A DNA stretch of 64,000 nt from Thermoanaerobacterium aotearoense. Lineage in GTDB: Bacteria > Bacillota > Thermoanaerobacteria > Thermoanaerobacterales > Thermoanaerobacteraceae. Below are positions 24,429-34,358 of this stretch, one piece after another; the first letter of the stretch is position 1; every line of letters starts with the position of its first letter. The translations under genes were made by a program, and so were the position numbers. The notes below the pieces were generated by a model. That model was given only the letters and a program-made list of their open reading frames with translations, made no database searches and was not told the DNA's origin. The stretch lies in assembly GCF_009905255.1 (NCBI RefSeq), contig NZ_CP047602.1, positions 930,001-994,000 on the forward strand, read 5' to 3'.

Positions 24429-25263
24429 TGTTGTATTAAAAATTAGAAGTGTATATAATTCATTGACAAATGCTGAAAAAAAAGTAGCTGACTATGTTCT
24501 TGAGAACTCGGAAGAAGTGCTTTATTCTTCAATAACAGAACTCGCAGAAAAAATTAATGTAGGTGAAACAACAATAATAAGATTCTGCAGGCATATTGGA
24601 TTAACTGGCTTTCAGGATTTCAAATTAAATATTGCGAAAGAGACAACGAGCCCAGAAACAAGCATACACGAGAATATAACTTTTAGTGATACAATTGATG
24701 TACTTTTACAAAAAATAACTACAGAGAATACAATGGCTATTTCAAATACGACAAAAATGTTGTTAGTCAGTGAACTTGAGAAGGCTGTCGAAGAAATCAT
24801 AAAGGCGAATAAGATAGAGATATATGGTGTTGGCGCATCTGGCTATACTGTACTTGATGCAAAGTATAAATTTATGAGGCTTGGCTTAAACGTTGATGCT
24901 AATTTAGATCCACATATACAGGCCATATCAGCGGTTAACCTTAAGGAAGGTGATGTAGCAATTGGAATATCTTTTTCAGGTAGTACAAAAGATACTGTAG
25001 AAACATGTAAGTTAGCTAAAGAAGCTGGAGCAAAAGTTATTTGCATTACAAATTATGCAAGATCGCCTATTACTGCAGTAGCGGATATAGTATTGCTAAC
25101 ATCTGCAAAAGAAACGCCATTAAGAAGTGGTGCTTTAACTTCTAAAATAGCTCAGCTTCATATACTTGATATTTTATATACGTGTATAGCAGTGAAAATG
25201 AAAGATAAAGCAGTTCAAAATCTAAACAAAACTGCTAAAGCAGTTTTAGATAAATTGTATTGA
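24412..25263 (+). CDS. MurR/RpiR family transcriptional regulator
   Basis: A 283-residue regulator with an N-terminal HTH_6 domain (residues 1-75; VGETTIIRFCRHIGLTGFQD is the recognition region) and a C-terminal SIS domain that binds sugar phosphates (GVGASGYTVLDAKYKF, about 141; ISFSGSTKDT, about 185). It starts inside nanE (17-base overlap), so the two are co-translated. It probably senses a phosphorylated amino sugar and controls this operon. Confidence 0.92.
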   Translation: MQEQNSVVLKIRSVYNSLTNAEKKVADYVLENSEEVLYSSITELAEKINVGETTIIRFCRHIGLTGFQDFKLNIAKETTSPETSIHENITFSDTIDVLLQKITTENTMAISNTTKMLLVSELEKAVEEIIKANKIEIYGVGASGYTVLDAKYKFMRLGLNVDANLDPHIQAISAVNLKEGDVAIGISFSGSTKDTVETCKLAKEAGAKVICITNYARSPITAVADIVLLTSAKETPLRSGALTSKIAQLHILDILYTCIAVKMKDKAVQNLNKTAKAVLDKLY

Positions 25264-25280
25264 TTTAAGGTGTTTATGAA

Positions 25281-26168
25281 ATGAAAAAAGTTATTGGTAT
25301 AGATATTGGTGGTACAAAAATTTTAGGTGGGGTTATTGGTTCAAATGGAGATTTAATTAAATTTAAAGAGACTTCAACAGATGCTAATTTAGGCAGAGAT
25401 CACATATTGAAAAAATTATTCAGTGTATTAGATGATTTATTTGATACTGATATAGAAGGAATTGGCATTGGTTCAGCCGGTAGAATTAATTTTAATACAG
25501 GTGAAGTTATTTATGCTACGGATAATTTACCAGGTTGGACTGGCATAAATTTAAAAGAAATTATTTCTCAAAAATATAAGACAAAAACAATAGTTGAAAA
25601 TGATGTTAATGCGGCAATTATTGGTGAAAATTGGCTAGGCTCTGCTAAAAGTTTTAAAGACGTTTTAATGATAACTTTAGGGACAGGTGTTGGGGGTGCA
25701 ATAATACTAGATGGTAAATTGATAAGAGGAAGTCATTTCAGCGCAGCGGAAATTGGCCATACTATTTTGTATCCTGGTGGCAAAAGATGCAACTGTGGGC
25801 AAAATGGTTGCGTTGAACAATATATATCGGGTACTGCAATATATAAAAGATACAATGAAATAGTGGGTTCTAATTTGGTGAGTAGTGCGAAAGATGTTTT
25901 CAATTTGTATATGAAAAACGATAAAATATCAAAGTTAGTTGTGGATGAATTTGTAAAATCGCTCTCATTATTAATTTTTAACATAAGAAATTTTATTGAT
26001 CCTGAAATAATCATTCTCGGAGGTGGTGTAACAAATTCAAAAGATCTGTGGTGGGAATATTTAAAATCGCAAATAAAATGTGATTTAAATATTTCTATCG
26101 CAGGACTTAATAACTTTTCGACAGTCTATGGTGCCGCAAAATTAATTTTAAATGAGGGGGTTGTTTAA
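25281..26168 (+). CDS. ROK family sugar kinase (candidate ManNAc kinase)
   Basis: A 295-residue ROK kinase without a DNA-binding domain: phosphate loop IGIDIGGTKILGG at residue 4, VENDVNAAIIGE (about 105), GTGVGGAIILDGKLIRG (about 135), GEIGH-type AAEIGHTILYP (about 156) and zinc motif CNCGQNGCVEQYISG (about 171). With nanE in the operon, N-acetylmannosamine kinase (NanK) is the best guess, but glucokinase activity cannot be excluded. The stop codon lies 1 base before the start of the binding-protein gene. Confidence 0.88.
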   Translation: MKKVIGIDIGGTKILGGVIGSNGDLIKFKETSTDANLGRDHILKKLFSVLDDLFDTDIEGIGIGSAGRINFNTGEVIYATDNLPGWTGINLKEIISQKYKTKTIVENDVNAAIIGENWLGSAKSFKDVLMITLGTGVGGAIILDGKLIRGSHFSAAEIGHTILYPGGKRCNCGQNGCVEQYISGTAIYKRYNEIVGSNLVSSAKDVFNLYMKNDKISKLVVDEFVKSLSLLIFNIRNFIDPEIIILGGGVTNSKDLWWEYLKSQIKCDLNISIAGLNNFSTVYGAAKLILNEGVV

Positions 26169-26169
26169 A

Positions 26170-27471
26170 ATGATTAGAAGTAAGATGTTGAAAACAGTAA
26201 GTATGTTGCTGGTGCTAGTGATGATTATAACAGCATTTACTGCATGTGGAAACAGTTCATCAAAGTCCAATTCAAATAATGCTAAGACTTCCAGTAATAC
26301 TGCTGAAAAAATAACATTACAATTTTGGACTATATCCTTAAGGCCAAAGTTTGATAACTACTTTAATGATTTATTCGCTAAGTATAAAAAACTTCATCCT
26401 AATGTAGAGATTAAATGGACAGATTTACCATATGACGCAATTCAAAATAAGTTAGTGGCATCAACTGCAGGCAATGATGTACCAGATGTTGTCAACTTAA
26501 ATACAGATATGGCATTGCAGTTAGCAGCAAAAGGAGCCTTGGTTGATTTAAATAAAGAAGCAACGGATGAACAAAAAAGTATATATATAAAAACATTATG
26601 GGAATCAACAAAAATAAAGGATGGGATATATGCTTTCCCATGGTATGGTGCACCTTCAGTTATGATTTATAATAAAGCGCTGTTTGAAAAAGCAGGAATG
26701 AATCCACCAAAGACATATGATGATGTATTCCAAATGGCGAAAGAATTTAAAGATAAGACTGGAGCTTATTTATATGTTCCAGACTATTTCCACAATGAGG
26801 CATACTGGGGGTATGATATAAATATACTTAACGAAAACAAGACAAAAGCTGCTTTTAATACACCTGATACATTAGCATTGTTGGAGAAATTTAAAGAATA
26901 TTATCAGAATGATATTTTCCCGTTAGATGCAGAAGGTAACTGGACAAAAATGCTACAACTTTATTCAACTGGGAAACTTGGGCTTATAAATTCTGGAGCA
27001 CAATCTTTGTCGCGTATAAAAGATGAGGCACCGGATATTTACAAAAATACAGATATTACGCAACCATTGGTAGGTAAAAGTGGAGTTATAGACAATCCAA
27101 TAATGGATTTAGTAGTAATGCAAAAAAGCCAACATCATAAAGAGGCGATTGATTTTGCAAACTTCGTAACTAATGATGAAAATCAGCTTGAATTTGCAAA
27201 GGAAGCAAAAGTTTTTCCGTCGACAATAAAAGCATCACAAGATTCTTACTTCAAATCTGATACATCAACTCTAGAAGGCAAAGCGATATCTATTGCGGCA
27301 GATTTTCTAAGTAAATCAACTGATAAAACATTAGGTGTGCCTAATAGCGGTGACATAACATCAGAAATAATAAAAGAAACTGATGAAGCATTTCATGGAC
27401 AAAAGACGCCTAAACAAGCACTTGATGATGCTGAAAAGAATGTAAATCAAATGTTATCAGGCCAGCAGTAG
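26170..27471 (+). CDS. ABC sugar transporter substrate-binding lipoprotein
   Basis: A 433-residue family 1 solute-binding protein with signal peptide and lipobox FTAC (Cys about residue 26), a Ser/Asn-rich linker, then ITLQFWTISLRPKFDNYF at the start of the mature domain. ATG 26170 follows GAGGGGG by 9 bases. It is the first gene of the import module of the nanE operon. The ATPase is again absent and must be supplied in trans. The ligand is unknown; an N-acetylhexosamine-containing oligosaccharide is the simplest reading of the context. Confidence 0.92.
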   Translation: MIRSKMLKTVSMLLVLVMIITAFTACGNSSSKSNSNNAKTSSNTAEKITLQFWTISLRPKFDNYFNDLFAKYKKLHPNVEIKWTDLPYDAIQNKLVASTAGNDVPDVVNLNTDMALQLAAKGALVDLNKEATDEQKSIYIKTLWESTKIKDGIYAFPWYGAPSVMIYNKALFEKAGMNPPKTYDDVFQMAKEFKDKTGAYLYVPDYFHNEAYWGYDINILNENKTKAAFNTPDTLALLEKFKEYYQNDIFPLDAEGNWTKMLQLYSTGKLGLINSGAQSLSRIKDEAPDIYKNTDITQPLVGKSGVIDNPIMDLVVMQKSQHHKEAIDFANFVTNDENQLEFAKEAKVFPSTIKASQDSYFKSDTSTLEGKAISIAADFLSKSTDKTLGVPNSGDITSEIIKETDEAFHGQKTPKQALDDAEKNVNQMLSGQQ

Positions 27472-27484
27472 TAGTAATAATTTT

Positions 27485-27509
27485 GAGCAAGGCTTTTTAA
27501 GCCTTGCTC
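27485..27509 (+). promoter_or_regulatory. Intercistronic hairpin after the second binding-protein gene
   Basis: GAGCAAGGCTT (27485-27495) pairs perfectly with AAGCCTTGCTC (27499-27509). It has the same position as the hairpin at 18789 in the other ABC operon and lacks a T run, so it is probably an mRNA-stabilising or attenuating element. Confidence 0.65.
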
Positions 27510-27526
27510 CATAAGGGGTTTTAAAA

Positions 27527-28408
27527 ATGGAGAATAAGTTAAAGAAATCGCTAATAGCTTATTTATTTATTCTACCAGTTATGATTTTTCTTGTGATTTT
27601 CGTTTTTTATCCAATTGTGGCAAGTATACCATTAGCATTTTATGATTATTCTGTTGTTGGACAATCAAAATTTGTTGGGCTGGCTAATTTCTCAAGAGCT
27701 ATACATGACCATGAGTTTTGGGTTTCAGTAGAAAATTCAATATTATTTGTTGGAGTTGTTCCACCACTTCAGCTATTGTCAATCTTATTAGCTATATTTG
27801 TAAATAGAAAGATAAAAGGTATATCATTTTTTAGAGTTTTATACTATATACCTGTTGTTACTTCTATGGTTGCGGTTTCAATTACATGGGGTTGGATCTT
27901 TGATCCACAAGGATTACTTAATACATTTATGATTAATCATGGTATTTTTAGTAAGCCCATATCTTTTTTAAATGATCCTAGATTTGCCCTATCATCATTA
28001 ATGTTTATTACACTGTGGCAAGGACTTGGATATTATATGATGATATACCTTGCAGGGCTTCAATCGATTCCTAAAGAATTAGAAGAATCAGCTTATGTTG
28101 ATGGAGCTACAAGAACTCAAGCGTTATACAAAATTACTATTCCGCTATTAAAGCCATATATATGGTTATGTACATTTATGAGCATTTTATCTGCAGTCAG
28201 AGTATTTGATGTTGTATATGTGTTAACAAATGGGGGGCCGGGAGACGCAACTATGGTAACGAGTGTTTATCAATTTCAGAAAGCATTTACGGATTTTAAC
28301 TTCGGTTATGCGTCGGCGATAGGCTTGTTAGTCGCTATTTTGACAACGGCATTGAGTATATTGGTATTCATATATGGCGGTAGAAAAGGAGGAATGAGCT
28401 ATTATTAA
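27527..28408 (+). CDS. ABC sugar transporter permease, MalF type
   Basis: A 293-residue permease with six helices, the first AYLFILPVMIFLVIFVFYPI (about residues 10-29), and an EAA loop LEESAYVDGATRTQALYKIT (about 185-204). It partners with the MalG-type gene that starts one base after its stop. AAGGGG precedes the ATG. Confidence 0.92.
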   Translation: MENKLKKSLIAYLFILPVMIFLVIFVFYPIVASIPLAFYDYSVVGQSKFVGLANFSRAIHDHEFWVSVENSILFVGVVPPLQLLSILLAIFVNRKIKGISFFRVLYYIPVVTSMVAVSITWGWIFDPQGLLNTFMINHGIFSKPISFLNDPRFALSSLMFITLWQGLGYYMMIYLAGLQSIPKELEESAYVDGATRTQALYKITIPLLKPYIWLCTFMSILSAVRVFDVVYVLTNGGPGDATMVTSVYQFQKAFTDFNFGYASAIGLLVAILTTALSILVFIYGGRKGGMSYY

Positions 28409-28409
28409 T

Positions 28410-29270
28410 ATGGAAACATTAAATAAAAAATCGGTAGATTATAAAAGAGTAAAAGCTATAAAAAAGATATTTTCATTAGTAATAACCTATTTAATATTGA
28501 TAATAATAGCAATATTTTTGGCAGGACCTTTTATTTGGCTTGTATCTTCATCATTTAAAACGGGTCAAAATATTTATACAATGGATTTAATTCCACATCC
28601 ATTTACATTGGCTAATTATATAGGTGTGATTAATTTTATATCAATACCTAAATATATTTTGAACACAGTAATAATAACAGTTTCAGGAATAGTGCTTGAT
28701 GTTGTACTAGCTTCACTTGCGGCATATCCTTTGGCTTGTATGGATTTTTATGGCAAAAATTTAATATTCTCTGCATTAATTAGTACCATGATTTTGCCGG
28801 CTGCTGCAGGGCTAATTGTTAATTACCTGACTATATCAAAAATGGGCTTACTTGATACTTTAACTGGTGTTATTATCCCAGGTGCGGTATCTGTTTTTAG
28901 CATAATACTTTTAAGGCAATCTTATCTAACTGTACCAAGGGAATTAATTGATGCTGCGAAAATAGATGGTGCATCAGAATTTAAGATATGGTATAAGATA
29001 ATGCTTCCGGAAGTTATGCCAGCAATCTCTACGATTGTAATATTTGACTTTATAGGTCTGTGGAATTCATTTTTGTGGCCTATAGTTGTGTTACAAGATC
29101 CGAATAAATATCCTTTAGCAACAGCTCTAAAATATTTGTCTGGCCAGTTTAATTATAAATTTGGCTATGTAGCTGCAGGAACAGTATTATCCATAATTCC
29201 AGTTATAATAGTATTTCTAGCTTTTCAGAAGTATTTCATTAATGCTGTTGCCGGTGCTATAAAAGGTTAG
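28410..29270 (+). CDS. ABC sugar transporter permease, MalG type
   Basis: A 286-residue permease, six helices, EAA loop LIDAAKIDGASEFKIWYKIM (about 179-198), and the typical end AVAGAIKG. It completes the channel for the binding protein at 26170. The RBS (AAGGAGG) lies inside the preceding gene. Confidence 0.92.
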   Translation: METLNKKSVDYKRVKAIKKIFSLVITYLILIIIAIFLAGPFIWLVSSSFKTGQNIYTMDLIPHPFTLANYIGVINFISIPKYILNTVIITVSGIVLDVVLASLAAYPLACMDFYGKNLIFSALISTMILPAAAGLIVNYLTISKMGLLDTLTGVIIPGAVSVFSIILLRQSYLTVPRELIDAAKIDGASEFKIWYKIMLPEVMPAISTIVIFDFIGLWNSFLWPIVVLQDPNKYPLATALKYLSGQFNYKFGYVAAGTVLSIIPVIIVFLAFQKYFINAVAGAIKG

Positions 29271-29281
29271 GAGGAGTAAGT

Positions 29282-30502
29282 TTGTATAAAGATTATTATC
29301 TATGGATAGAAATTCATGCTAACAAGAATATAATTCTCGACAATAAATACTTCGAGAAAATACTTGATAAATGTGTTAAATATGGAATTGGTTCTATTGT
29401 ACTAAGCGTTAAAGATCCATCAAGTTTTTGCATATACAAAAGTGAAATAGCACCACATTATAGTTGTTATGATTCAGAATTTGAAAATGATAAAGATTAT
29501 CTTGAATTATATATAAAACAAGCACATGATAGAAATTTAAGGATATATGCCGCTGTAGATGTCTTCTCGGAAGGAAATAAGGAAAATAAAAGCAATTTGT
29601 CAAAAGGCTATGAACACCCATATTGGCAAACATATCTATATGGAATTAATAATGAAGGTAAATCGTCCATAAAACCAATTACGGATATAGATGGATTAAA
29701 AACATTTGATTCTATTGACGACTTTTCTGACGTTTTTGTCAATCCCGTAAGAGAAGATGTACAACAGTATGAGGAAAGCGTGATAAATGAATTGATCAAT
29801 AATTATGATATTGATGGTATTGTGCTTGACAGAGTCAGATTCATAGGACTTGCAGCAGATTTTAGCGAATATACTAAAGATAAATTTGAGGAGTTTATAG
29901 GAAAAAAAGCGTACAATTGGCCTACAGATATTTATGAACTTAAGGTAGATGATAATGGTGATAAACAAGTTATCTATGGTGATCTTTTTGGGGATTGGAT
30001 AACTTTTAAGGCATCAAACATCAAAAAATTCATTATAAGAGTTAGAGAAACAATAAACAAATCAAATAAAAAAATTGAATTTATAGATTATGCAGGATCG
30101 TGGTATCCAATTTATTATCAGGTTGGAGCAAATTGGGCTAGTGAGAAGTATATACCAGAAGATTATCCGTGGGTAGGAAAAGAGTATTCAAAAACTGGTT
30201 ATGCTGAATGTCTGGATAAACTGATGTCTGGATTTTATTATCCTGATGTAACAATAGATGAGGCGATTAAAAATGGTAAACCTGCATATTGGTACAGCGT
30301 GGAAGGCTCTGGCATAATGGCAAATAAAGTAACAATGAATGTGGTACCTATCATTGGAAGCCTTTTTGTGAAACAGTATGAAGGCAATCCAGAGAATTTT
30401 AAAAAAGCAATTGATATGTGTTTTAAGAAATCACAAGGCTGTATGTTGTTTGATCTAAGCTATATTGAAGATTATAATTGGTGGAGATTACTAATTGATT
30501 AA
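29282..30502 (+). CDS. Putative glycoside hydrolase-like TIM-barrel protein (GHL10/DUF-type)
   Basis: A 406-residue protein without signal peptide. It looks like a TIM barrel of the GHL10-like group: an early strand YYLWIEIHANKN, GIGSIVLSVKDP (about 36), AHDRNLRIYAAVDVF (about 80), and NYDIDGIVLDRVRFIG (about 175-190), where the DGIVLDRVRF pattern matches the GHL10 strand carrying the putative catalytic Asp. TTG 29282 follows AGGAGGAG. Activity is unproven for most of this group. Placed between an importer and an FAD oxidoreductase, it probably acts on the imported glycan. Confidence 0.65.
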   Translation: MYKDYYLWIEIHANKNIILDNKYFEKILDKCVKYGIGSIVLSVKDPSSFCIYKSEIAPHYSCYDSEFENDKDYLELYIKQAHDRNLRIYAAVDVFSEGNKENKSNLSKGYEHPYWQTYLYGINNEGKSSIKPITDIDGLKTFDSIDDFSDVFVNPVREDVQQYEESVINELINNYDIDGIVLDRVRFIGLAADFSEYTKDKFEEFIGKKAYNWPTDIYELKVDDNGDKQVIYGDLFGDWITFKASNIKKFIIRVRETINKSNKKIEFIDYAGSWYPIYYQVGANWASEKYIPEDYPWVGKEYSKTGYAECLDKLMSGFYYPDVTIDEAIKNGKPAYWYSVEGSGIMANKVTMNVVPIIGSLFVKQYEGNPENFKKAIDMCFKKSQGCMLFDLSYIEDYNWWRLLID

Positions 30503-30514
30503 GGATGTGTCATA

Positions 30515-31879
30515 ATGGATTATTATATATATAAAAATAATAAAATACCGATTTTAGATGATAAATATGATGTCATAATTGTTGGAGGAGGTACAGCAGG
30601 CTCTATAGCTGCAATTGCATCTGCTAGAGAAGGAGCCAAGACATTAATAATAGAAAAATATGGATTCCTTGGTGGATCATCAACTGCCGCTCAGGTTACA
30701 CCAATGATGCATGTTAATATAAGTGGTAACCCTGCTTCATCTATAGATAAAGAGATTCGTAGAAGGCTTATAAATTATGGATATGGTGCAAAAGATTCAA
30801 GTGGAAACGACGGATGGTTTAATCCGGAAATGATGAAATTTGTTCTTGAGGAAATGTTATTAGAGTATAATGGTTTAATTTTGTATGATACTTTCTTTTT
30901 AGGCAGTATAGTAGAAGACTATACGATAAAAGGTGTATTAGTTCATAATAAATCAGGGATAAGTGCAATTTTTGGAAAGGTTGTTATTGATTGTACTGGT
31001 GACGCTGATGTAGCATTTTCTGCGGGAGTACCATGCTTTATTGGCGATGAAAGAACAAGCAAGAATCAGGCAATTTCTTTAAGATTTATGGTTGGAAATA
31101 TTGATCTTATAAAATTACAGTCATTTCTTAGAGATCTTGGCCAAAATTGGGGATTGGACTACCCGCTTATTGAAACTGCAATGGTATGGAATAGTAATTT
31201 TCCACTTGAAAGTATTTTTAAAAAAGGTCTTGATGACAAGATTATTAATTATGAAGATGGAGTTTATTTCCAAGCGTTTTCGATACCAGGAATGTCCGGT
31301 GTAATGTCATTTAATTGTCCAGAGATACCGGCTATAAAGGATGTACTTAATGCAAAAGAAATATCTTATTCATATCAAAAAGGCAGAGAAATGATACAAA
31401 GACTTTATAAGTTTTTAAAAAAATATATACCAGGCTTTGAAGAAAGTTATATATTATCTGTTGCTCCTATGATTGGGATTAGAGAATCGAGAAGAATAAA
31501 AGGAAAGTATATTTTAAACATTGATGATTATAATAATAGATCAAAATTCAATGATGCAATTGCGAAAACGGCGTATCCAGTCGATGTGCACGGTATGAAA
31601 ACCGAACTTAAGATTCTGCCTATAGAAAATAATGAATATTTTGAAATACCATTTAGATGTCTTATTCCACTAAATATAGAAGGATTATTAGTTGCTGGAA
31701 GATGTATATCTTCAACTTTCATAGCGCAATCATCAATAAGAATACAGCCAACGTGTAGAGCAACTGGTGAAGCCGCAGGCATTGCTGCTGCATATAGTAT
31801 TCAAAAAGGCATAAAGGTCAGCAAGATAGACGGGTGTGAAATTAGAAAAATTATGCGTGATTATGGCTATGATATATAA
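30515..31879 (+). CDS. FAD-dependent oxidoreductase (FAD_oxidored type)
   Basis: A 454-residue flavoprotein. The N-terminal Rossmann motif DVIIVGGGTAGSIAAIASAR (about residues 19-38) and the Glu in LIIEKYGFLGGSST bind FAD; a second conserved part is VVIDCTGDADVAFSAG (about 152) and the C-terminal LLVAGRCISSTFIAQSS-x-R-x-QPTCRATGEAAG block (about 393-425). This family oxidises unknown substrates and is often found in sugar loci. Here it could oxidise a sugar hydroxyl (for example to a keto-sugar) before glycoside cleavage, but that is inference. Confidence 0.85.
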   Translation: MDYYIYKNNKIPILDDKYDVIIVGGGTAGSIAAIASAREGAKTLIIEKYGFLGGSSTAAQVTPMMHVNISGNPASSIDKEIRRRLINYGYGAKDSSGNDGWFNPEMMKFVLEEMLLEYNGLILYDTFFLGSIVEDYTIKGVLVHNKSGISAIFGKVVIDCTGDADVAFSAGVPCFIGDERTSKNQAISLRFMVGNIDLIKLQSFLRDLGQNWGLDYPLIETAMVWNSNFPLESIFKKGLDDKIINYEDGVYFQAFSIPGMSGVMSFNCPEIPAIKDVLNAKEISYSYQKGREMIQRLYKFLKKYIPGFEESYILSVAPMIGIRESRRIKGKYILNIDDYNNRSKFNDAIAKTAYPVDVHGMKTELKILPIENNEYFEIPFRCLIPLNIEGLLVAGRCISSTFIAQSSIRIQPTCRATGEAAGIAAAYSIQKGIKVSKIDGCEIRKIMRDYGYDI

Positions 31880-31905
31880 ATTTCAAATTTGAGAGGTAAT
31901 ATATT

Positions 31906-32826
31906 ATGTTCGAAAATATAACAAAACAAGATATTGATGGGATAATAAAATTATGGGAATATAATTTTGATAAAAAATATCATATAGATAGAAACAGATT
32001 CATAAAAAATGTCTTTGATGATGTTGATTTTTATAATGATGGTTCATTTATTTTAAAAATCGACAACAATGTTGTTGGGCTCATAATAGTAAAATTAAAT
32101 AATAGAAAAATTGAGGAGTATGAAAATTGTGCATGGTTGAATATGTTGCTAGTTGACGAAAAATTTAGGTATCATGGTTATGGAATGTCACTTTATAAAC
32201 TCTCAGAAAAAAAGCTGATAAATTTGGGAGTTAGAAAAATCTTACTTGGTGGTGATATAAATAATTTCTTTTCTGGAATTCCTGAACCATCTCATGAAGT
32301 AGAGCGATTTTTTAAAGATTTGGGCTTTCAGTTAAATGAACCACATTATGATTTAATGGCGGATGTTTCGAAACTAGATTTTAGTAAACTTAATGTTAAG
32401 ATAAATATGGATAGCAGTTATATAGTAAAAGAATTTCGATTAAATGAAATTAATGCTCTTAATGAATTTTTTGACAAGAATTTTCCTGGCAGATGGAAGC
32501 ATGAAATCAATAATTATATCGAAAATGATGGCGATTTCCGAAATATAATATTAATGTGGTGCGACAGAAGTGTTATAGGATTTTGTAAGATAAATGTGGA
32601 TGCAGATGGTAATGGATCGCTTGGGCCAATAGGCATTGATATAGATTATAGAGGTAAAAAACTAGGAAATAAATTATTACTTGAATCGCTTAATCTATTG
32701 AAAATGAGGGGAACGAGAAATGTTGTTATAGATTGGACAATTCTTAAAGAGTTTTATGGACAATTTGGATTTAGGCCGTATAAATTTTATAGGAGTGGAT
32801 TTAAAGAACTGGGGGATAATAAATGA
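31906..32826 (+). CDS. Protein with two GNAT acetyltransferase domains
   Basis: A 306-residue protein with two GNAT-like halves. The first (1-140) has LLVDEKFRYHGYGMSLYKLS around residues 80-99, the acetyl-CoA loop; the second (165-306) has IGIDIDYRGKKLGNKLLLES around 243-262. Tandem GNATs can be active in one half only. Its stop overlaps the DUF4127 start by 4 bases, so it is tightly coupled to the operon. Acetylation of an amino sugar is an attractive idea, but substrate is unknown. Confidence 0.82.
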   Translation: MFENITKQDIDGIIKLWEYNFDKKYHIDRNRFIKNVFDDVDFYNDGSFILKIDNNVVGLIIVKLNNRKIEEYENCAWLNMLLVDEKFRYHGYGMSLYKLSEKKLINLGVRKILLGGDINNFFSGIPEPSHEVERFFKDLGFQLNEPHYDLMADVSKLDFSKLNVKINMDSSYIVKEFRLNEINALNEFFDKNFPGRWKHEINNYIENDGDFRNIILMWCDRSVIGFCKINVDADGNGSLGPIGIDIDYRGKKLGNKLLLESLNLLKMRGTRNVVIDWTILKEFYGQFGFRPYKFYRSGFKELGDNK

Positions 32827-34358
32827 ATAAAAAAGTAATGTATATTCCGCTTGATGAAAGGCCTTGCAATTATATTTATCCTAAAATGATAATGGATATA
32901 AGCGATATAGAAATGATTGAACCTCCATTAGACATACTTGGTAATAAAAAAAGTGCAGCAGATGTAGATAAACTTAAATATTGGATAATCAATAACATCA
33001 ACGATGTAAGTCATCTTGTAGTGTCAGTTGATATGTTATTATATGGAGGAATTGTTCCATCTAGACTTCATAGAATAACATATAATGAGTGCATTAAGAG
33101 GCTTGAATTAATCAAAGAGTTAAAAACTATGAATAGAAACTTAAGAGTTTATGGATTTAATCTTATTATGAGATCACCATCATATAATAGTTCTGACGAA
33201 GAACCAGATTATTATGAGGATTATGGTGAGAAAATATTTCAATATGGGGTTATATCTGATAAATTAGAACTTAATGTTGCAACGGATGAAGATATAAGTG
33301 AATATAATAAAATTAAAAATCAAATTCCTATGGATGTATTAAATGATTTTTTAAACAGAAGGCGTGTAAATCACATAATAAATTTGAACGTTGTTGATCT
33401 TGTAAAAGAGGGGATAATTGATTTTTTGATTATTCCAATGGATGATTGTTCGAAGTATGGGTTTTCTGCAAGAGAGCGTAGAAAGATTATGAAATATATA
33501 AGTGACCTAGATTTGACAGATAGGGTATATTCATATCCAGGTGCAGATGAAGTAGGGTGCACACTAATCGCGAGGGTTTTTAATGAACTGAAGAATAGAA
33601 AACCAACAGTTTTTATAAGATATTCATCTGAAATAGGTTCTACATTAATTCCGAGATATGAAGATAGAAGTCTTAATGAGACAGTTAAATATCATATTAT
33701 TTCGGCTGGAGGGGTAATAATAGATAGTAGCTCTGATGCTGATTTTATTTTGATGGTTAATCCACCATCAGAATTCACGTTAAGACTATCTGAAAGTTGG
33801 GATTCCATATTAAGCAAAATTGATATTATTGATCCAGAAAGAAATTTAAATGAATTTGTAGAAGCCCTCAGTTATTATATCAGTAAAGGTAAACTATGCT
33901 CTGTGGCGGATGTTGCAATGCCAAATGGCTCGGATAATCAATTAATGCAATTAATTAAGAAGTACAATTTACTAAAAAAACTTCTTTCTTATGGCGGATG
34001 GAATACATCTTCGAATACCTTAGGTACAGTTATACCACATAGTATGATTTCATCTTATTATTTTAAGAAAAATATATTTTCAAAAGACCAATTGATTGCT
34101 TCAGAAAAATTTTTATATCTTAGGTATCTTGAAGATTGGGGTTATCAACATTTTGTAAGATCTTCTGTAACAGAATTATTAGGCACTTATGGCCTTAATT
34201 ATTTTACTCTAAAGGATAAAGGAAAATTAATATCTGATATTATTAAAAAGAAACTTTATGAATTTAGTGAAAAAAATTTAAATGATTTCCATTACAATTT
34301 TGATGTTTATATGCCTTGGAATAGGATGTTTGAAGTAGGGATAAAGATTGGAGGATGA
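32823..34358 (+). CDS. DUF4127 family protein
   Basis: A 511-residue protein of the DUF4127 family, which is recognisable by its start (KKVMYIPLDERPCNYIYPKM), the VVSVDMLLYGGIVPSRLH segment (about 69) and PMDDCSKYGFSARERR (about 204), rich in Asp and Arg. No function is known for the family. It has no signal peptide or membrane segment. It overlaps both neighbours by 4 bases (ATGA-type), lying between GNAT and GH84 genes, so it belongs to the amino-sugar pathway. Conserved acidic residues suggest an enzyme. Confidence 0.85.
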   Translation: MNKKVMYIPLDERPCNYIYPKMIMDISDIEMIEPPLDILGNKKSAADVDKLKYWIINNINDVSHLVVSVDMLLYGGIVPSRLHRITYNECIKRLELIKELKTMNRNLRVYGFNLIMRSPSYNSSDEEPDYYEDYGEKIFQYGVISDKLELNVATDEDISEYNKIKNQIPMDVLNDFLNRRRVNHIINLNVVDLVKEGIIDFLIIPMDDCSKYGFSARERRKIMKYISDLDLTDRVYSYPGADEVGCTLIARVFNELKNRKPTVFIRYSSEIGSTLIPRYEDRSLNETVKYHIISAGGVIIDSSSDADFILMVNPPSEFTLRLSESWDSILSKIDIIDPERNLNEFVEALSYYISKGKLCSVADVAMPNGSDNQLMQLIKKYNLLKKLLSYGGWNTSSNTLGTVIPHSMISSYYFKKNIFSKDQLIASEKFLYLRYLEDWGYQHFVRSSVTELLGTYGLNYFTLKDKGKLISDIIKKKLYEFSEKNLNDFHYNFDVYMPWNRMFEVGIKIGG

